From: Fidelibacterota bacterium
GTDB taxonomy: Bacteria; Fidelibacterota; SORT01
Length of the DNA: 64,000 nt
Assembly: GCA_022571215.1 (NCBI GenBank)
Contig: JACZYG010000014.1
Coordinates: 1 to 64,000 of the forward strand
Direction of reading: 5' to 3'
Shown: positions 17,373 through 25,683 of the stretch, in pieces
How the letters are laid out: the number at the start of each line of letters is the position of its first letter
Numbering within the stretch: position 1 is the first letter of the stretch
The notes under the pieces: model-generated
What the model saw: the letters and a program-made list of their open reading frames with translations, nothing else
What the model was told of the DNA's origin: nothing
Database searches by the model: none
Program-made: the position numbers and the translations under genes

Positions 17373-18830
17373 TCATTTGCTCCCCATAATCTCTGCTATG
17401 GTCTCTTTGTCGCTAAACTTAGTCTTGACTCCCATCGTCTCCTGATAATCTTCATGACCTTTTCCGGCTATCAGAACAACATCGCCCGTCGTGGCGATTT
17501 TCAATGCCATCTTCAGAGCTGCCCGCCTATCAGGTATGGAGTCAAACGGCGTCTTCGGGTCTATTCCCTTTATTATCTCACTGATAATGTCTTCCGGTTT
17601 CTCGTTACGCGGATTGTCTGAGGTTATGATGACGAACTCCGAAAGGGTGGAGGCGATCTCTCCCATGACGGCTCTTTTTTCCTTATCCCTGTCACCGCCG
17701 CATCCAAAAACCGTAACAAGTTTTCCCGTTCCGCTCAACAACTCGCGAGCGGCTGTTATAGCATTTCTCAGAGCGTCCGGCGTGTGCGCATAATCCACAA
17801 GTACGGTGAAGTCGGCATTTACCGTAATCTTTTCAAGCCTGCCCGGTATTTGAGGAAGCTCACCGAGATCGCCGTCCGGTTTTGCTCCTACCGCCTCTGC
17901 GGCAGCATAAGCCGCCATAAGGTTATAAACATTAAATTCACCGACCAGCGAGGAAGTGATCTCTATATCATTCTCAGGAGTGGCAAGATCGATCCTTAAT
18001 CCGTCAGAAGAGTGGGAATAGGATGCAGCATGATAATCAGCAGAAGAATCTGACATCGAATAGGTTACTATCCCGGCAGGAGAGGAGGAAACTACCTTTT
18101 CCCACGCCGGGTCGTCTTTATTCACGACCGCCTTCGCGGACCGGCTCAAACCATTGAACAGCATCGCTTTTGATTCCCTGTATGAATCGAAATCACCATG
18201 AAAATCAAGATGGTCGTGTGTCAGATTGGTGAAAAGAGCCACATCAAAAGCAAGCCCCGCAGCCCTCTTCATCTTAAGACTATGCGAAGAGACTTCCATT
18301 ACTGCATGAGTGGAGCCTGCTTTTAATGCGTCCCGCAAAAATTTATTTATCTCGGGCGCTTCCGGTGTGGTCAATTTGCTTTCGGTCATACCGCTGCCGA
18401 AATCATTTCCAACCGTTCCCATGATAGCGGTCATATGACCTGTTGATTGCAGAAGATATCGAAGTATAAATGCCACAGATGTCTTTCCGTTCGTTCCCGT
18501 AATTCCTAAAAGCTTTAAGTCATGCGAGGGATGACCGTAAAATGCGGAGGAGGCAAATGCGAGAGCCGAGCGGGAGTCCGAAGTTTTCAGCAGCGTAACA
18601 AATGATCCGTCAATCTCTTCTTCAGTTACCACCGCGCTGCAACCCTTATCGATAGCGTCATTAATAAACTCCGCGCCGTCGAACTGTTGCCCTTTCAGAG
18701 CGAAGTATACGTCACCTTCCCGGACAGCGCGCGAATCATATGCTATCCCGCTGATAGGTTTGTCCTGCCCCGAAATAATCGAATATTCCAATCCTTCCAT
18801 GATCTCAAATAGTGTATGCGTTCCGCTCAT
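17373..18830 (-). CDS. murE: UDP-MurNAc-L-Ala-D-Glu--meso-diaminopimelate ligase MurE
   Basis: A 485-residue Mur ligase adding the third stem residue. It has AYDSRAVREGD and GQQFDGAEF in the N-terminal domain, the ATP loop GTNGKTSVAF, TPEAPEI, and the carbamylated-Lys region near MEVSSHSLKMKR. The C-terminal TSDNPRNE contains DNPR, the motif associated with meso-diaminopimelate rather than lysine, which predicts a DAP-type peptidoglycan. The start overlaps the ftsI stop by 4 bp. Confidence 0.97.
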   Translation of the reverse strand: MSGTHTLFEIMEGLEYSIISGQDKPISGIAYDSRAVREGDVYFALKGQQFDGAEFINDAIDKGCSAVVTEEEIDGSFVTLLKTSDSRSALAFASSAFYGHPSHDLKLLGITGTNGKTSVAFILRYLLQSTGHMTAIMGTVGNDFGSGMTESKLTTPEAPEINKFLRDALKAGSTHAVMEVSSHSLKMKRAAGLAFDVALFTNLTHDHLDFHGDFDSYRESKAMLFNGLSRSAKAVVNKDDPAWEKVVSSSPAGIVTYSMSDSSADYHAASYSHSSDGLRIDLATPENDIEITSSLVGEFNVYNLMAAYAAAEAVGAKPDGDLGELPQIPGRLEKITVNADFTVLVDYAHTPDALRNAITAARELLSGTGKLVTVFGCGGDRDKEKRAVMGEIASTLSEFVIITSDNPRNEKPEDIISEIIKGIDPKTPFDSIPDRRAALKMALKIATTGDVVLIAGKGHEDYQETMGVKTKFSDKETIAEIMGSK

Positions 18831-20845
18831 TCTGATCCGGTTTCCATAGTCAACAGTACTTCGCTTCCGCTAACGACCCGTTCTCCGGCAGACGGTTTCT
18901 GTCTTTTTACAATACCGCCTCCCGAAAATTTCGGGTTTAAATTGCGTTCACCCAAAATCTTCAACGCGTATCTCAGGCTCATCCCCTTGACGTTCGGCAT
19001 GATGTTGTCCGGAATCGCTTCATCTTGCGAAGTCTGTTTCGGTTCTATATACCGTACCGTTTGAAGGCTCAGGAGAGAGCTTTCGCGATTCACGTTTTTT
19101 CGGAGCGCCGAATTCGACCGCTCGATCTTGGTTGAAGTTCCTGAAACGAACAGTTGCGGGTTCGCATTCGCTATCCGTGTAAATATCCTCTTCACAATCG
19201 GAGCGGCAACCTTTCCGCCGTAAGGATTGCGGGTTTTAGGATTATCAACAATTATAAGGCAGAGAAATTCAGGTTTATCTGCGGGGAAAAACGCCACGAA
19301 TGAAGCATAGTACTCGTTTGAGTGCTTGCCGTCTTTTATCTTCTGAGAAGTACCGGATTTTCCCGCAACCCTGAACCCCCTCATAAAAGCCTTCTTGCCG
19401 GTTCCCACTTTAACCACGCCTAAAAAAAGATCTCTTAGTCTGTCGGAGGTTTCGGGCGACATCACACGCCGGATAACCTTCACATCATCGGAAAATTCTA
19501 CTGTACCGTCGCTCGATATTGCGGAACTGATGATTCGCGGTCTAAGAAGGTATCCTCCATTCGCCGCGGCTGCGTAAGCCATTGCGAGTTGAAGCGGAGT
19601 AACCGAGACCTCATATCCGATAGCGATCTCAGCCAGGGAGAGGGAAGACCATTTTTTCAATCCTCTTAGGACGCCATTCGATTCACCGTCCAAAGATATT
19701 CCGGTTTTATTGCCGAATCCGAACCCTCTTGCCGTTTTATATATATTCTCCCGCCCGGCGTTTTGGGCTATCTTTATGACTCCCACGTTACTTGAATTGT
19801 AGAATACTTGATTGAAGGTCAGCCAACCGTAAGGTCTATGGTCGGAAATTGTAACGTTTGAGACATCTATTTTCCCGTTTTCGCAAAATATCAGGTCCGA
19901 TTCGCTGTAAAGATTGTTCTCAATGGCGGCCGTGGCCGTGACAAGCTTGAAAGTCGAGCCGGGTTCGTAAATATCGGTTATTGTTCTGTTCTTATAGTTA
20001 GCCACAGGATATTTCGTGTACTTATTCGGATTGAAACCGGGCGCGCTGCCCATTGCGAGCACGTCACCCGTAAGGGGCTGTATGATAATACCGATAACAT
20101 TCTCAGCCTTTTTACTCCGGTAAGCGGACTCTATCTCTTCCTGAAGGATTATTTGATATTCACGGTCTATCGTGAGGATCAGATCCCCGCCCGGAATCGG
20201 CTCGACGGTGTGGGAGAGGAGACCGGAGAGGTCTCTGCCCTTGCCGTCCACCTTAAAACTCTTATGTCCGTCGGCGCCGCTGAGGAACTCATCATAGGTT
20301 TTTTCGAGTCCTTCGATTCCCCTGTTGTCAATATCAGTAAAGCCGATGATCTGCGCTGCGATTTCATCGTAGGGATAATAACGTTTGTTCTGCTTGATAG
20401 CTGAAATACCTTTAAAATCACGCTGAATTATCGCCAGACTCTTAGCCGGAGAGACCTTACGCTCCATCCATACGAAATTCTTATCGGTTAACAGCTTCTC
20501 CAAATAATAGGATGAGGATTTACCGAACGTTTCACTAAACAGTTTTGCCATTAGCTCGGGATTCTCAATAACAGGAGGGTGCGCCCCCAAGTCATAATGT
20601 GGAAGATTCATCGTAAGTGGAGCGCCGTTCCTGTCTCTAATAATGCCGCGTTCCGCTTCAAGCGTTATTTCCTGATTATATAGGCTATTACGAGCCAATT
20701 GAACGTTTTCGTGATTAACAACTTGCAGCCAGAAAAGCTTGCTCATTATCAGGAGCCAGCCGGCTAAAACTATAACAGATAAAACAGCAAGGCGTACATT
20801 CACTTTAGAACTGTTCACGCTTGATGTTCTGCTTTTCCGCTTCAC
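18827..20845 (-). CDS. ftsI: Septal transpeptidase FtsI (PBP3) with a C-terminal PASTA domain
   Basis: 672 residues. One membrane helix lies at about 18-42, a pedestal domain follows with RGIIRDRNG, and then the transpeptidase domain: STFK at 297-300 (nucleophile Ser297), SSN at 351-353 and KSGT at 496-499. A linker of about 50 residues leads to a single PASTA domain (about 614-670, MPNVKGMSLRYALKIL). It cross-links septal peptidoglycan made by FtsW. PASTA domains on FtsI are less common in model diderms but frequent in several other phyla. Confidence 0.97.
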   Translation of the reverse strand: MKRKSRTSSVNSSKVNVRLAVLSVIVLAGWLLIMSKLFWLQVVNHENVQLARNSLYNQEITLEAERGIIRDRNGAPLTMNLPHYDLGAHPPVIENPELMAKLFSETFGKSSSYYLEKLLTDKNFVWMERKVSPAKSLAIIQRDFKGISAIKQNKRYYPYDEIAAQIIGFTDIDNRGIEGLEKTYDEFLSGADGHKSFKVDGKGRDLSGLLSHTVEPIPGGDLILTIDREYQIILQEEIESAYRSKKAENVIGIIIQPLTGDVLAMGSAPGFNPNKYTKYPVANYKNRTITDIYEPGSTFKLVTATAAIENNLYSESDLIFCENGKIDVSNVTISDHRPYGWLTFNQVFYNSSNVGVIKIAQNAGRENIYKTARGFGFGNKTGISLDGESNGVLRGLKKWSSLSLAEIAIGYEVSVTPLQLAMAYAAAANGGYLLRPRIISSAISSDGTVEFSDDVKVIRRVMSPETSDRLRDLFLGVVKVGTGKKAFMRGFRVAGKSGTSQKIKDGKHSNEYYASFVAFFPADKPEFLCLIIVDNPKTRNPYGGKVAAPIVKRIFTRIANANPQLFVSGTSTKIERSNSALRKNVNRESSLLSLQTVRYIEPKQTSQDEAIPDNIMPNVKGMSLRYALKILGERNLNPKFSGGGIVKRQKPSAGERVVSGSEVLLTMETGSE

Positions 20846-20879
20846 TCTATCTACCTATAACATAATGGTTTATGGATAT

Positions 20880-21218
20880 TCATTTGACCTTCGCAGCGAG
20901 TCTTACAGGCTCCGGATCAGGGAAGACCATATTCAATTCATTCTTCGCCTTGTCAGTTATACGATCCGATCTGGACAGATGGGCTATCTCAGCGTCAAGC
21001 AAGTCTACAGCCGTGCGGTCTTTCGATAACTGCCTGTTCAGCGAGGAAATATCGTTCAAAGTGGAGGTGACCTCATTATTCAGCCAAACGTAGCCGATCA
21101 TCATAGCGAATGAACCTATCGTAAGTAAAATGAATCCTAATGCCGAACCCTCGCCCTTCTTTTTAGAGCGTTTGGCTCGTTTTGGTCTTTTAATTCCTTT
21201 ATTTAACGAATTAAACAT
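20880..21218 (-). CDS. ftsL: FtsL-like divisome membrane protein
   Basis: 112 residues: a Lys/Arg-rich cytoplasmic N-terminus (about 1-28), one membrane segment (about 30-48), then a heptad-patterned region LNDISSLNRQLSKDRTAVDLLDAEI expected to form the FtsL/FtsB-type coiled coil (cited in part; residues about 56-80). FtsL sequences are poorly conserved, so the assignment rests on topology and its position between rsmH and ftsI. It would activate FtsWI together with FtsB and FtsQ. Confidence 0.8.
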   Translation of the reverse strand: MFNSLNKGIKRPKRAKRSKKKGEGSALGFILLTIGSFAMMIGYVWLNNEVTSTLNDISSLNRQLSKDRTAVDLLDAEIAHLSRSDRITDKAKNELNMVFPDPEPVRLAAKVK

Positions 21219-21222
21219 TTTT

Positions 21223-22167
21223 TTATACCTTCTCCGCCGCTCTCAGCCGCGCGCTTCTCGAACGGGGATTGCTTCTAATTTCCGATTCTGTCGGTCTTAT
21301 CACCTTTTTAGTGAGTAGATTCAACAGTTTCACCTGTTCTCTGTAACCTGTCGGCATTTCAGGAGCTTCTATACGAGATTTCGACATATCCCGCAATTGA
21401 TTCTTAACTATCCGGTCCTCAAGGGAGTGGTAGGAGAGAACAACTATCCTGCCGCCTTTATTCAGAAGTTCGACCGCTATGGTAAGACCCTTTTCGAGGC
21501 TTGATAGCTCTTCATTTACAGCTATACGCAGCGCCTGAAAAACTCGCGCGAGTGATTTCGTTTTCATACTGCCCATGATGACTCTCTTAACGATGGAGGA
21601 GAGGTCGGAAGTGGTTTCAACAGGCGATTTTTTCTGAAAATTAACGATTGCGGAGGCGATCTTTCTGCTGTGCCTCTCTTCACCAAATTCGTAAATGAGA
21701 TCCGCTAACTCCCTTTCGGGCAGCGATTTAATCAAATCAGTTGCGTTGATGCCTGAATCCTGATCCATTCTCATGTCGAGAGGACCATCGGAGGAGAAGG
21801 AGAAGCCGCGTTCGGGGCTGTCTATTTGAGCGGAAGAGACGCCAAGGTCGAGCAGGACGCCGTCAACGCCCTTAACTCCCATCCGTTCGGCAATCTCGTT
21901 CATCATCGAGAAGTTACCTTTGCATAACTCGACTGTAGTTGTAGAGTTTTTGAATCGTTTTTTGCAGTGCTCAATTGCGGTAGCATCTCTGTCAATCCCT
22001 ATGTAAAGGGCTTTATCGGTTAATTTATCAAGTAAAACTTTAGCGTGACCGCCACCTCCGATAGTTCCATCAATATAAACCCCATCGGGGTCTCTGATTA
22101 AAATCCTCTTTACTTCTTCCGCCATAACCGGGGTGTGTCTTTCGTTTCCGCTGACATCAGACCCCAT
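21223..22167 (-). CDS. rsmH: 16S rRNA (cytosine-1402-N4)-methyltransferase RsmH
   Basis: A 314-residue SAM-dependent enzyme (formerly MraW) methylating N4 of C1402 in the ribosomal P site. Markers are HTPVMAEEV at the N-terminus, the SAM loop DGTIGGGGHAKVLL, GVLLDLGVSSAQID, and SYHSLEDRIVK near the C-terminus. It sits 12 bp after mraZ and 4 bp before ftsL, as in most dcw clusters. Confidence 0.97.
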   Translation of the reverse strand: MGSDVSGNERHTPVMAEEVKRILIRDPDGVYIDGTIGGGGHAKVLLDKLTDKALYIGIDRDATAIEHCKKRFKNSTTTVELCKGNFSMMNEIAERMGVKGVDGVLLDLGVSSAQIDSPERGFSFSSDGPLDMRMDQDSGINATDLIKSLPERELADLIYEFGEERHSRKIASAIVNFQKKSPVETTSDLSSIVKRVIMGSMKTKSLARVFQALRIAVNEELSSLEKGLTIAVELLNKGGRIVVLSYHSLEDRIVKNQLRDMSKSRIEAPEMPTGYREQVKLLNLLTKKVIRPTESEIRSNPRSRSARLRAAEKV

Positions 22168-22178
22168 GACGGATTCAA

Positions 22179-22652
22179 CTATAAAACTATCTTTTCGGCG
22201 AGAGCCGCTAATTGCTCTTCGGTCAACTGTTCATCGTCCGAACTCTTCTTGTCCAGCTCTCCCGGATCCCAAATCTCTATTTGTTTCAACATTCCGATAA
22301 TAACAGCCTCATTGCTCAGGCCTGCAACTTCTAAAAGGCTTTTAGGTATTGTGATCCTCCCCTGGCTGTCATACCTGCAAATGGTAGCGTACCGTGTCAA
22401 ATCTCTAAGCCATTTCTGGTCTATCGGGTTCATGCGAAGGAGTTTTTTCGTCAGATTATCTTCGAATATGGACCAATCTTCAAACGGCATGGCGACAAGG
22501 CATTTGTCCTTCGCGATACTCTTTGAAAGGACAAAAGTCCTGTTATTCGCAGGATGCAGTACTTTTCTGAAAGGGGCAGGCACATTGACCCTGCCTTTTT
22601 CGTCTATCGTGTACCGATATTCGCCTAAAAATGAATTTGGCTCTGGTGTCAT
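22179..22652 (-). CDS. mraZ: Transcriptional regulator MraZ
   Basis: About 157 residues with two MraZ/SpoVT-AbrB domains: FLGEYRYTIDEKGRVNVPAP near the N-terminus and YATICRYDSQGRITIPKSLL in the second half. MraZ binds tandem TGGGT-type boxes upstream of its own gene and represses the dcw operon. The longer frame to 22715 would start within the predicted -10 element, upstream of the transcript start, so the ATG at 22652 is chosen. An in-frame GTG directly before it is an alternative. Confidence 0.92.
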   Translation of the reverse strand: MTPEPNSFLGEYRYTIDEKGRVNVPAPFRKVLHPANNRTFVLSKSIAKDKCLVAMPFEDWSIFEDNLTKKLLRMNPIDQKWLRDLTRYATICRYDSQGRITIPKSLLEVAGLSNEAVIIGMLKQIEIWDPGELDKKSSDDEQLTEEQLAALAEKIVL

Positions 22653-22693
22653 CACCTTGTCGCTTATTATTATAGTTAAAAAATTGGGCTTTA

Positions 22694-22738
22694 ACCCACT
22701 ATTACCCCATAACATACACTATTACCCATTGATGTCAA
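22694..22738 (-). promoter_or_regulatory. mraZ promoter with embedded MraZ boxes
   Basis: On the minus strand a TTGACA (22738-22733) is followed after 16 bp by TATGTT (22716-22711). Four pentamers recur at exactly 10-bp steps: TGGGT (22728-22724), TGTAT (22718-22714), GGGGT (22708-22704) and TGGGT (22698-22694), with AATAG repeated as spacer between the first two and the last two. This matches the known TGGGN-N5 MraZ operator layout and overlaps the core promoter, consistent with autorepression. Confidence 0.8.
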
Positions 22739-23029
22739 GGAAAATATTCAATTTATTCGAATCTACTTTAAGTTAAACCGCTCTGACCCTTATATGATAA
22801 AGGTTAGAGTAAATCATCTTTTTTTAGGTTTACTTGAATTGAAAGGGGGAATTACCCAATATTGCTACAGTAACCCGCCCGCACCTAACGGAGTTGTTTA
22901 ACTACATTCTGCGTGTGGAGAACTTTTATACATAGATATTGTATTGGTGGCGATTATATGGGGTGGAAGTGGGGGGTGCCAATAACTCTTTACTTTTTAT
23001 GTACGGTCAGGGCTTCGGAAGATTCTGCG

Positions 23030-24016
23030 TTAATTGTCAAGTGATAATCGTTCATAATCAGGATCGAAGAGTATTTGATTTTTCAATACTCCAATGACAA
23101 TGTGAAGCAGTCTTCTCATACAAGCAGCCACCGCCACCATCTTAGGTTTTCCTTTAGATATTAGTTTCATGTAGAACCGACTGATTATGGGATTATATCT
23201 GATGGCAGCTAATGTCGGCATAAATAGAGCGGCTCTCAACCTTCTGTTACCTGTCTTACACAGTCTGCTCTTTCCCTTGCGCATACCGGATTGCCTTTCA
23301 CTTGGCGCCAGACCGGCGTGGGCTACCTGCTTCTTTGGCTCAAGACTCCCGTTTATCTCGCTAAGTAAGATTCCGGCAGTGAGATCTCCTATTCCCGGAA
23401 TAGATGTCAACAGTTCTTTGTTCTTTTTAAGGTCCGGGTGGTTATCCAGATGCTCTCCTATTTGCTTTTTTACCTTTTCGATCTGCTTGTCGAATGATTT
23501 AATCATCTGCTTAACAGAGGACTTGATAACCGGAGTCTTCGCAGACTCAAGGTAGCTCATCTCATCGGCCCGTTTACGGATGAGATGATCCAGATGCCGG
23601 GTCAATGCCCTTAACTCGCGCACATCTTCGGCAAGAGCAGGCGTAGGAGAAGGTTTATGTGTTGCCATATATCGGGCGATCATTCGGGCATCAACACTAT
23701 CGTTCTTTGTTCTGATCAACTGAGACTGGATAAATCGTTTTACCTGGATAGGATTGAGCAGACTGATCTCAAAATCAGTGTGCATCCTCATCCACTCTAC
23801 CATCTCTGTTTCGTATCCGCCGGTGGATTCTATGCCCATATGGACAGCGTCTGCTTTGCAGCGAGACTTCTCTTTCAGCACCCAGCTCTTGATTTCATTC
23901 CACCCGCGTCTGTTGTTGCCGAGTTTCTTAGACGAACGTTTGATAGAACCATCGGACGATTCGATAGCGCTCGCGAAGTCATGCTTTGCCATGTCGATAC
24001 CAAGATACAACTTCAT
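23030..24016 (-). CDS. IS110-family transposase (RuvC-like DEDD plus Transposase_20)
   Basis: 328 residues. The N-terminal DEDD RuvC-like domain has LGIDMAKHD (Asp7), MGIESTGGYE and KNDSVDARMIARY, supplying the expected acidic residues. A coiled linker (about 130-190) leads to the C-terminal domain with IPGIGDLTAGILLSEI and HAGLAPSERQSG, including the catalytic Ser region, then KTGNRRLRAALF. The length is typical and the frame intact, so the enzyme may be active. IS110 recombinases are directed by an RNA encoded in the element's end; the candidate lies directly upstream. Confidence 0.95.
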   Translation of the reverse strand: MKLYLGIDMAKHDFASAIESSDGSIKRSSKKLGNNRRGWNEIKSWVLKEKSRCKADAVHMGIESTGGYETEMVEWMRMHTDFEISLLNPIQVKRFIQSQLIRTKNDSVDARMIARYMATHKPSPTPALAEDVRELRALTRHLDHLIRKRADEMSYLESAKTPVIKSSVKQMIKSFDKQIEKVKKQIGEHLDNHPDLKKNKELLTSIPGIGDLTAGILLSEINGSLEPKKQVAHAGLAPSERQSGMRKGKSRLCKTGNRRLRAALFMPTLAAIRYNPIISRFYMKLISKGKPKMVAVAACMRRLLHIVIGVLKNQILFDPDYERLSLDN

Positions 24017-24039
24017 CTTTTACCCCCATTCTTTAACGT

Positions 24040-24205
24040 CTCTCCTCAACGAACCACCCAGTCCTTCCCGTTTCTTATCTTGCTCATGCAGGGTCAACAG
24101 CCCTTAGATTCTGCCCAGATTTAACCGGAAAGCGGGCGGGAGCCAATCTTCCGAACAGGTTCACAGACCTAGGAGTCCAAGCCGGCTTCAATCCGCCCGG
24201 AGATA
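24040..24205 (-). ncRNA. Candidate IS110 bridge RNA
   Basis: Noncoding region 5' of the transposase, transcribed with it on the minus strand. Two stem-loop domains are visible. The 5' loop is closed by CGGGCGG/CCGCCCG (24199-24193 with 24139-24133) and contains an AGGT/ACCT hairpin. The 3' loop contains AGGG/CCCT (24104-24101 with 24093-24090). TTCGGAAGATT in the 5' loop (24155-24145) equals plus-strand bases 23014-23024 at the target side of the right junction. GCAGAATCT in the 3' loop (24114-24106) equals the element end at 23028-23020. The order fits right-target guide then left-donor guide. Left-target (AGTCC, five bases) and right-donor guides are weak or unassigned. Confidence 0.65.
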
Positions 24206-24302
24206 TACGTCTTATTGCTGTTATAAATAACATCATAATATACAAAAATTCTAACAAACGATAACATACAAGGAGTTTAGGCAATTAGTCCCCTAACCCG
24301 CA

Positions 24303-25083
24303 CGAGTCCGATAATTCCCCTCTATCAAGAGGGGTAGCCGATCCTTTAGAAATCTTAAAGCAAAAGGCTGGGGTGTGTAATAGAGATATATGATAAAAAT
24401 TTGACGCGTTTTGCAACTGACAACTTCTGACACACCCCGTCTTTTATCCCGAACAATCGAGATAAAATCCTCCGTAGGAGTTCCTTCGGAACACCCCTCT
24501 TGATAGAGGGGAATTACGCGCATCAGAGATGCGATGTGCGCGAGTCATCCCGAAGCTTCGGGATGACACACCGCATAACCACATTATAAAGGCGTCAGGA
24601 CAAGTCCTGACTGCCACTAAATACTTTGTCTTTGCGAGGAATCCGTCAGCTGACGGATGACGCGGCAATCTCATGCTGATAAAATTAATCTGAGATTGCT
24701 TCGTCGTTTCCTCCGCATTCTTCGGAGATCACTCCTCGCAATGACTGCGAGGTGCGGTCAGGGCCAGCCCGACATTGCTCTGGTGGGCAATCTCAAAATT
24801 TAAATTAACAGATTAGCCTTTACACACCCCGTCTTAGATAATCCGCGATTATCTAATCCACCCCTCTTAATTAGAGGGGAACATAAGGATTTTATTCTTT
24901 GATTTTAAACAACCCCTTTGTCCCCTCCTTAGGAAGGAGGGGATGAAAAGTTCCTCTCCCCTTGAGGGGAGTGTCCGGCTTATGCCGGACGAGGGGTGTA
25001 ATCGTACGATGATAATTATTCTGGAGAGAAGATCAGAATCACACCCTCCGTCACTCCATGACACCTCCCTCGAGGGAGGAGGA
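24303..25083. repeat. Long palindromic repeat mosaic between the IS element and arfB
   Basis: About 800 bases without a supported gene. Modules in order: an inverted copy (24315-24380) of the 3756-3822 module; a CACACCCC-framed module with a TCCCGAACAATCGAGATA insert (about 24431-24514); GCATCAGAGATGC; GTCAGGACAAGTCCTGAC (about 24592-24609); a long unit with ATCCGTCAGCTGACGGAT and an ACTCCTCGCAA end (24629-24744); another framed module whose insert is AGATAATCcgcGATTATCT (24823-24880); CCCCTCCTTAGGAAGGAGGGG; CCCCTTGAGGGG plus GTCCGGCTTATGCCGGAC; and GTCACTCCATGAC plus CTCCCTCGAGGGAG ending at 25083. Confidence 0.85.
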
Positions 25084-25120
25084 TCGAACACGCTCGAAAT
25101 ATCAGAAGCGGCACTGCCGC

Positions 25121-25543
25121 TCAGTCATCATCCTTGACATCACCCCGGAGGCGTTTGACCCTGCCTCTATTTTTCTTATTTTTCAGTCGTTTTTCTATCG
25201 AGGCGCGGGTCGGTTTGGTTTTACGGCGAGGTTTCGGCTTATGAAGCGCTTTAAGGATGAGAGCTTTAAGTCGTTTCAGCGCTTCCTCGCGGTTTTGCGA
25301 TTGTGAACGGGAAGTTCTTGCGTCAAGAACGATAATTCCGTCTGAAGTGACCCTCTTGCCTGCTAATTTCAGCAATTTCGGTTTTATCTCTTCAGGAATG
25401 GAGGTGGAGTTCCGCAGGTCGAATCGAAGTTGAACCGCAGACGCTACCTTGTTGACGTTTTGTCCGCCCGGGCCGGATGAGCGCACGAAGTCGAAGTGGA
25501 GCTCGGAGGATCTGATAGTTATATTTGAGTTTATTTCGAGCAT
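25121..25543 (-). CDS. arfB: Alternative ribosome-rescue factor ArfB (YaeJ-type peptidyl-tRNA hydrolase)
   Basis: 140 residues. The release-factor catalytic domain has the GGQ motif in RSSGPGGQNVNKV (about residues 22-34), and the tail is Lys/Arg-rich (about 105-140) as in ArfB, which enters the empty mRNA channel of stalled ribosomes. The length excludes a canonical RF1 or RF2. It is not obviously co-transcribed: about 140 bp of repeat separates it from the kinase gene. The GGGGTGG nearest its ATG belongs to the repeat module upstream. Confidence 0.93.
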   Translation of the reverse strand: MLEINSNITIRSSELHFDFVRSSGPGGQNVNKVASAVQLRFDLRNSTSIPEEIKPKLLKLAGKRVTSDGIIVLDARTSRSQSQNREEALKRLKALILKALHKPKPRRKTKPTRASIEKRLKNKKNRGRVKRLRGDVKDDD

Positions 25544-25548
25544 AATAA

Positions 25549-25640
25549 ACCACCCCTGCCTCTTCGAGGCATCCCCTCCTTAAAAAGGAGGGGAACTATG
25601 CGCATCAGAGATGCGATGTGCGAGTCAGGCTTTCCCCGCC
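25549..25640. repeat. Repeat modules between the hybrid kinase and arfB
   Basis: AACCACCCC is followed by the perfect hairpin TGCCTCttcGAGGCA (25557-25571), then CCCCTCCTTaaaAAGGAGGGG (25573-25593) and GCATCAGAGATGCGATGTGCG. This is the same AACCACCCC...CCCCTCCTT frame as at 130-168 and 14809-14843, but with a different inserted hairpin. On the minus strand its edge lies 5 bases from the arfB start codon. Confidence 0.8.
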
Positions 25641-25683
25641 GATGGTGGCGTATGCCGCTCCCCGCAATGACAGCAATGCGGCA

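Larger units (their letters stand above)
23020..24288 (-). mobile_element. IS110-family insertion sequence
   Basis: The element is about 1.27 kb. It holds one transposase gene and an upstream noncoding segment of ~270 bases. It lacks terminal inverted repeats, as is typical of IS110. Boundaries are inferred from AG (CT on the minus strand) at both ends, 23020-23021 and 24287-24288. Removing the element joins GGTCAGGGCTTCGGA and AG and TCCCCTAACCCGCAC. This restores a repeat resembling the GGTCAGGG...CCCTAACCCGCAC copies elsewhere (for example near 176-200), which supports both ends and shows a repeat as target. Confidence 0.8.

Noticed and set aside
22653-22715. Longer mraZ start at 22715
   Set aside because: That ATG lies in the predicted -10 element and upstream of the likely transcript start; the extra residues match no MraZ.
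22781-22809. Hairpin CTCT-ACC-TTAT/ATAA-GGT-AGAG upstream of mraZ
   Set aside because: It has mismatches, lies upstream of the mraZ promoter and has no gene ending before it, so it was not called a terminator.
24303-25083. Possible CRISPR array
   Set aside because: The repeats are of different types and irregularly spaced, with internal palindromes and no uniform spacers or cas genes.
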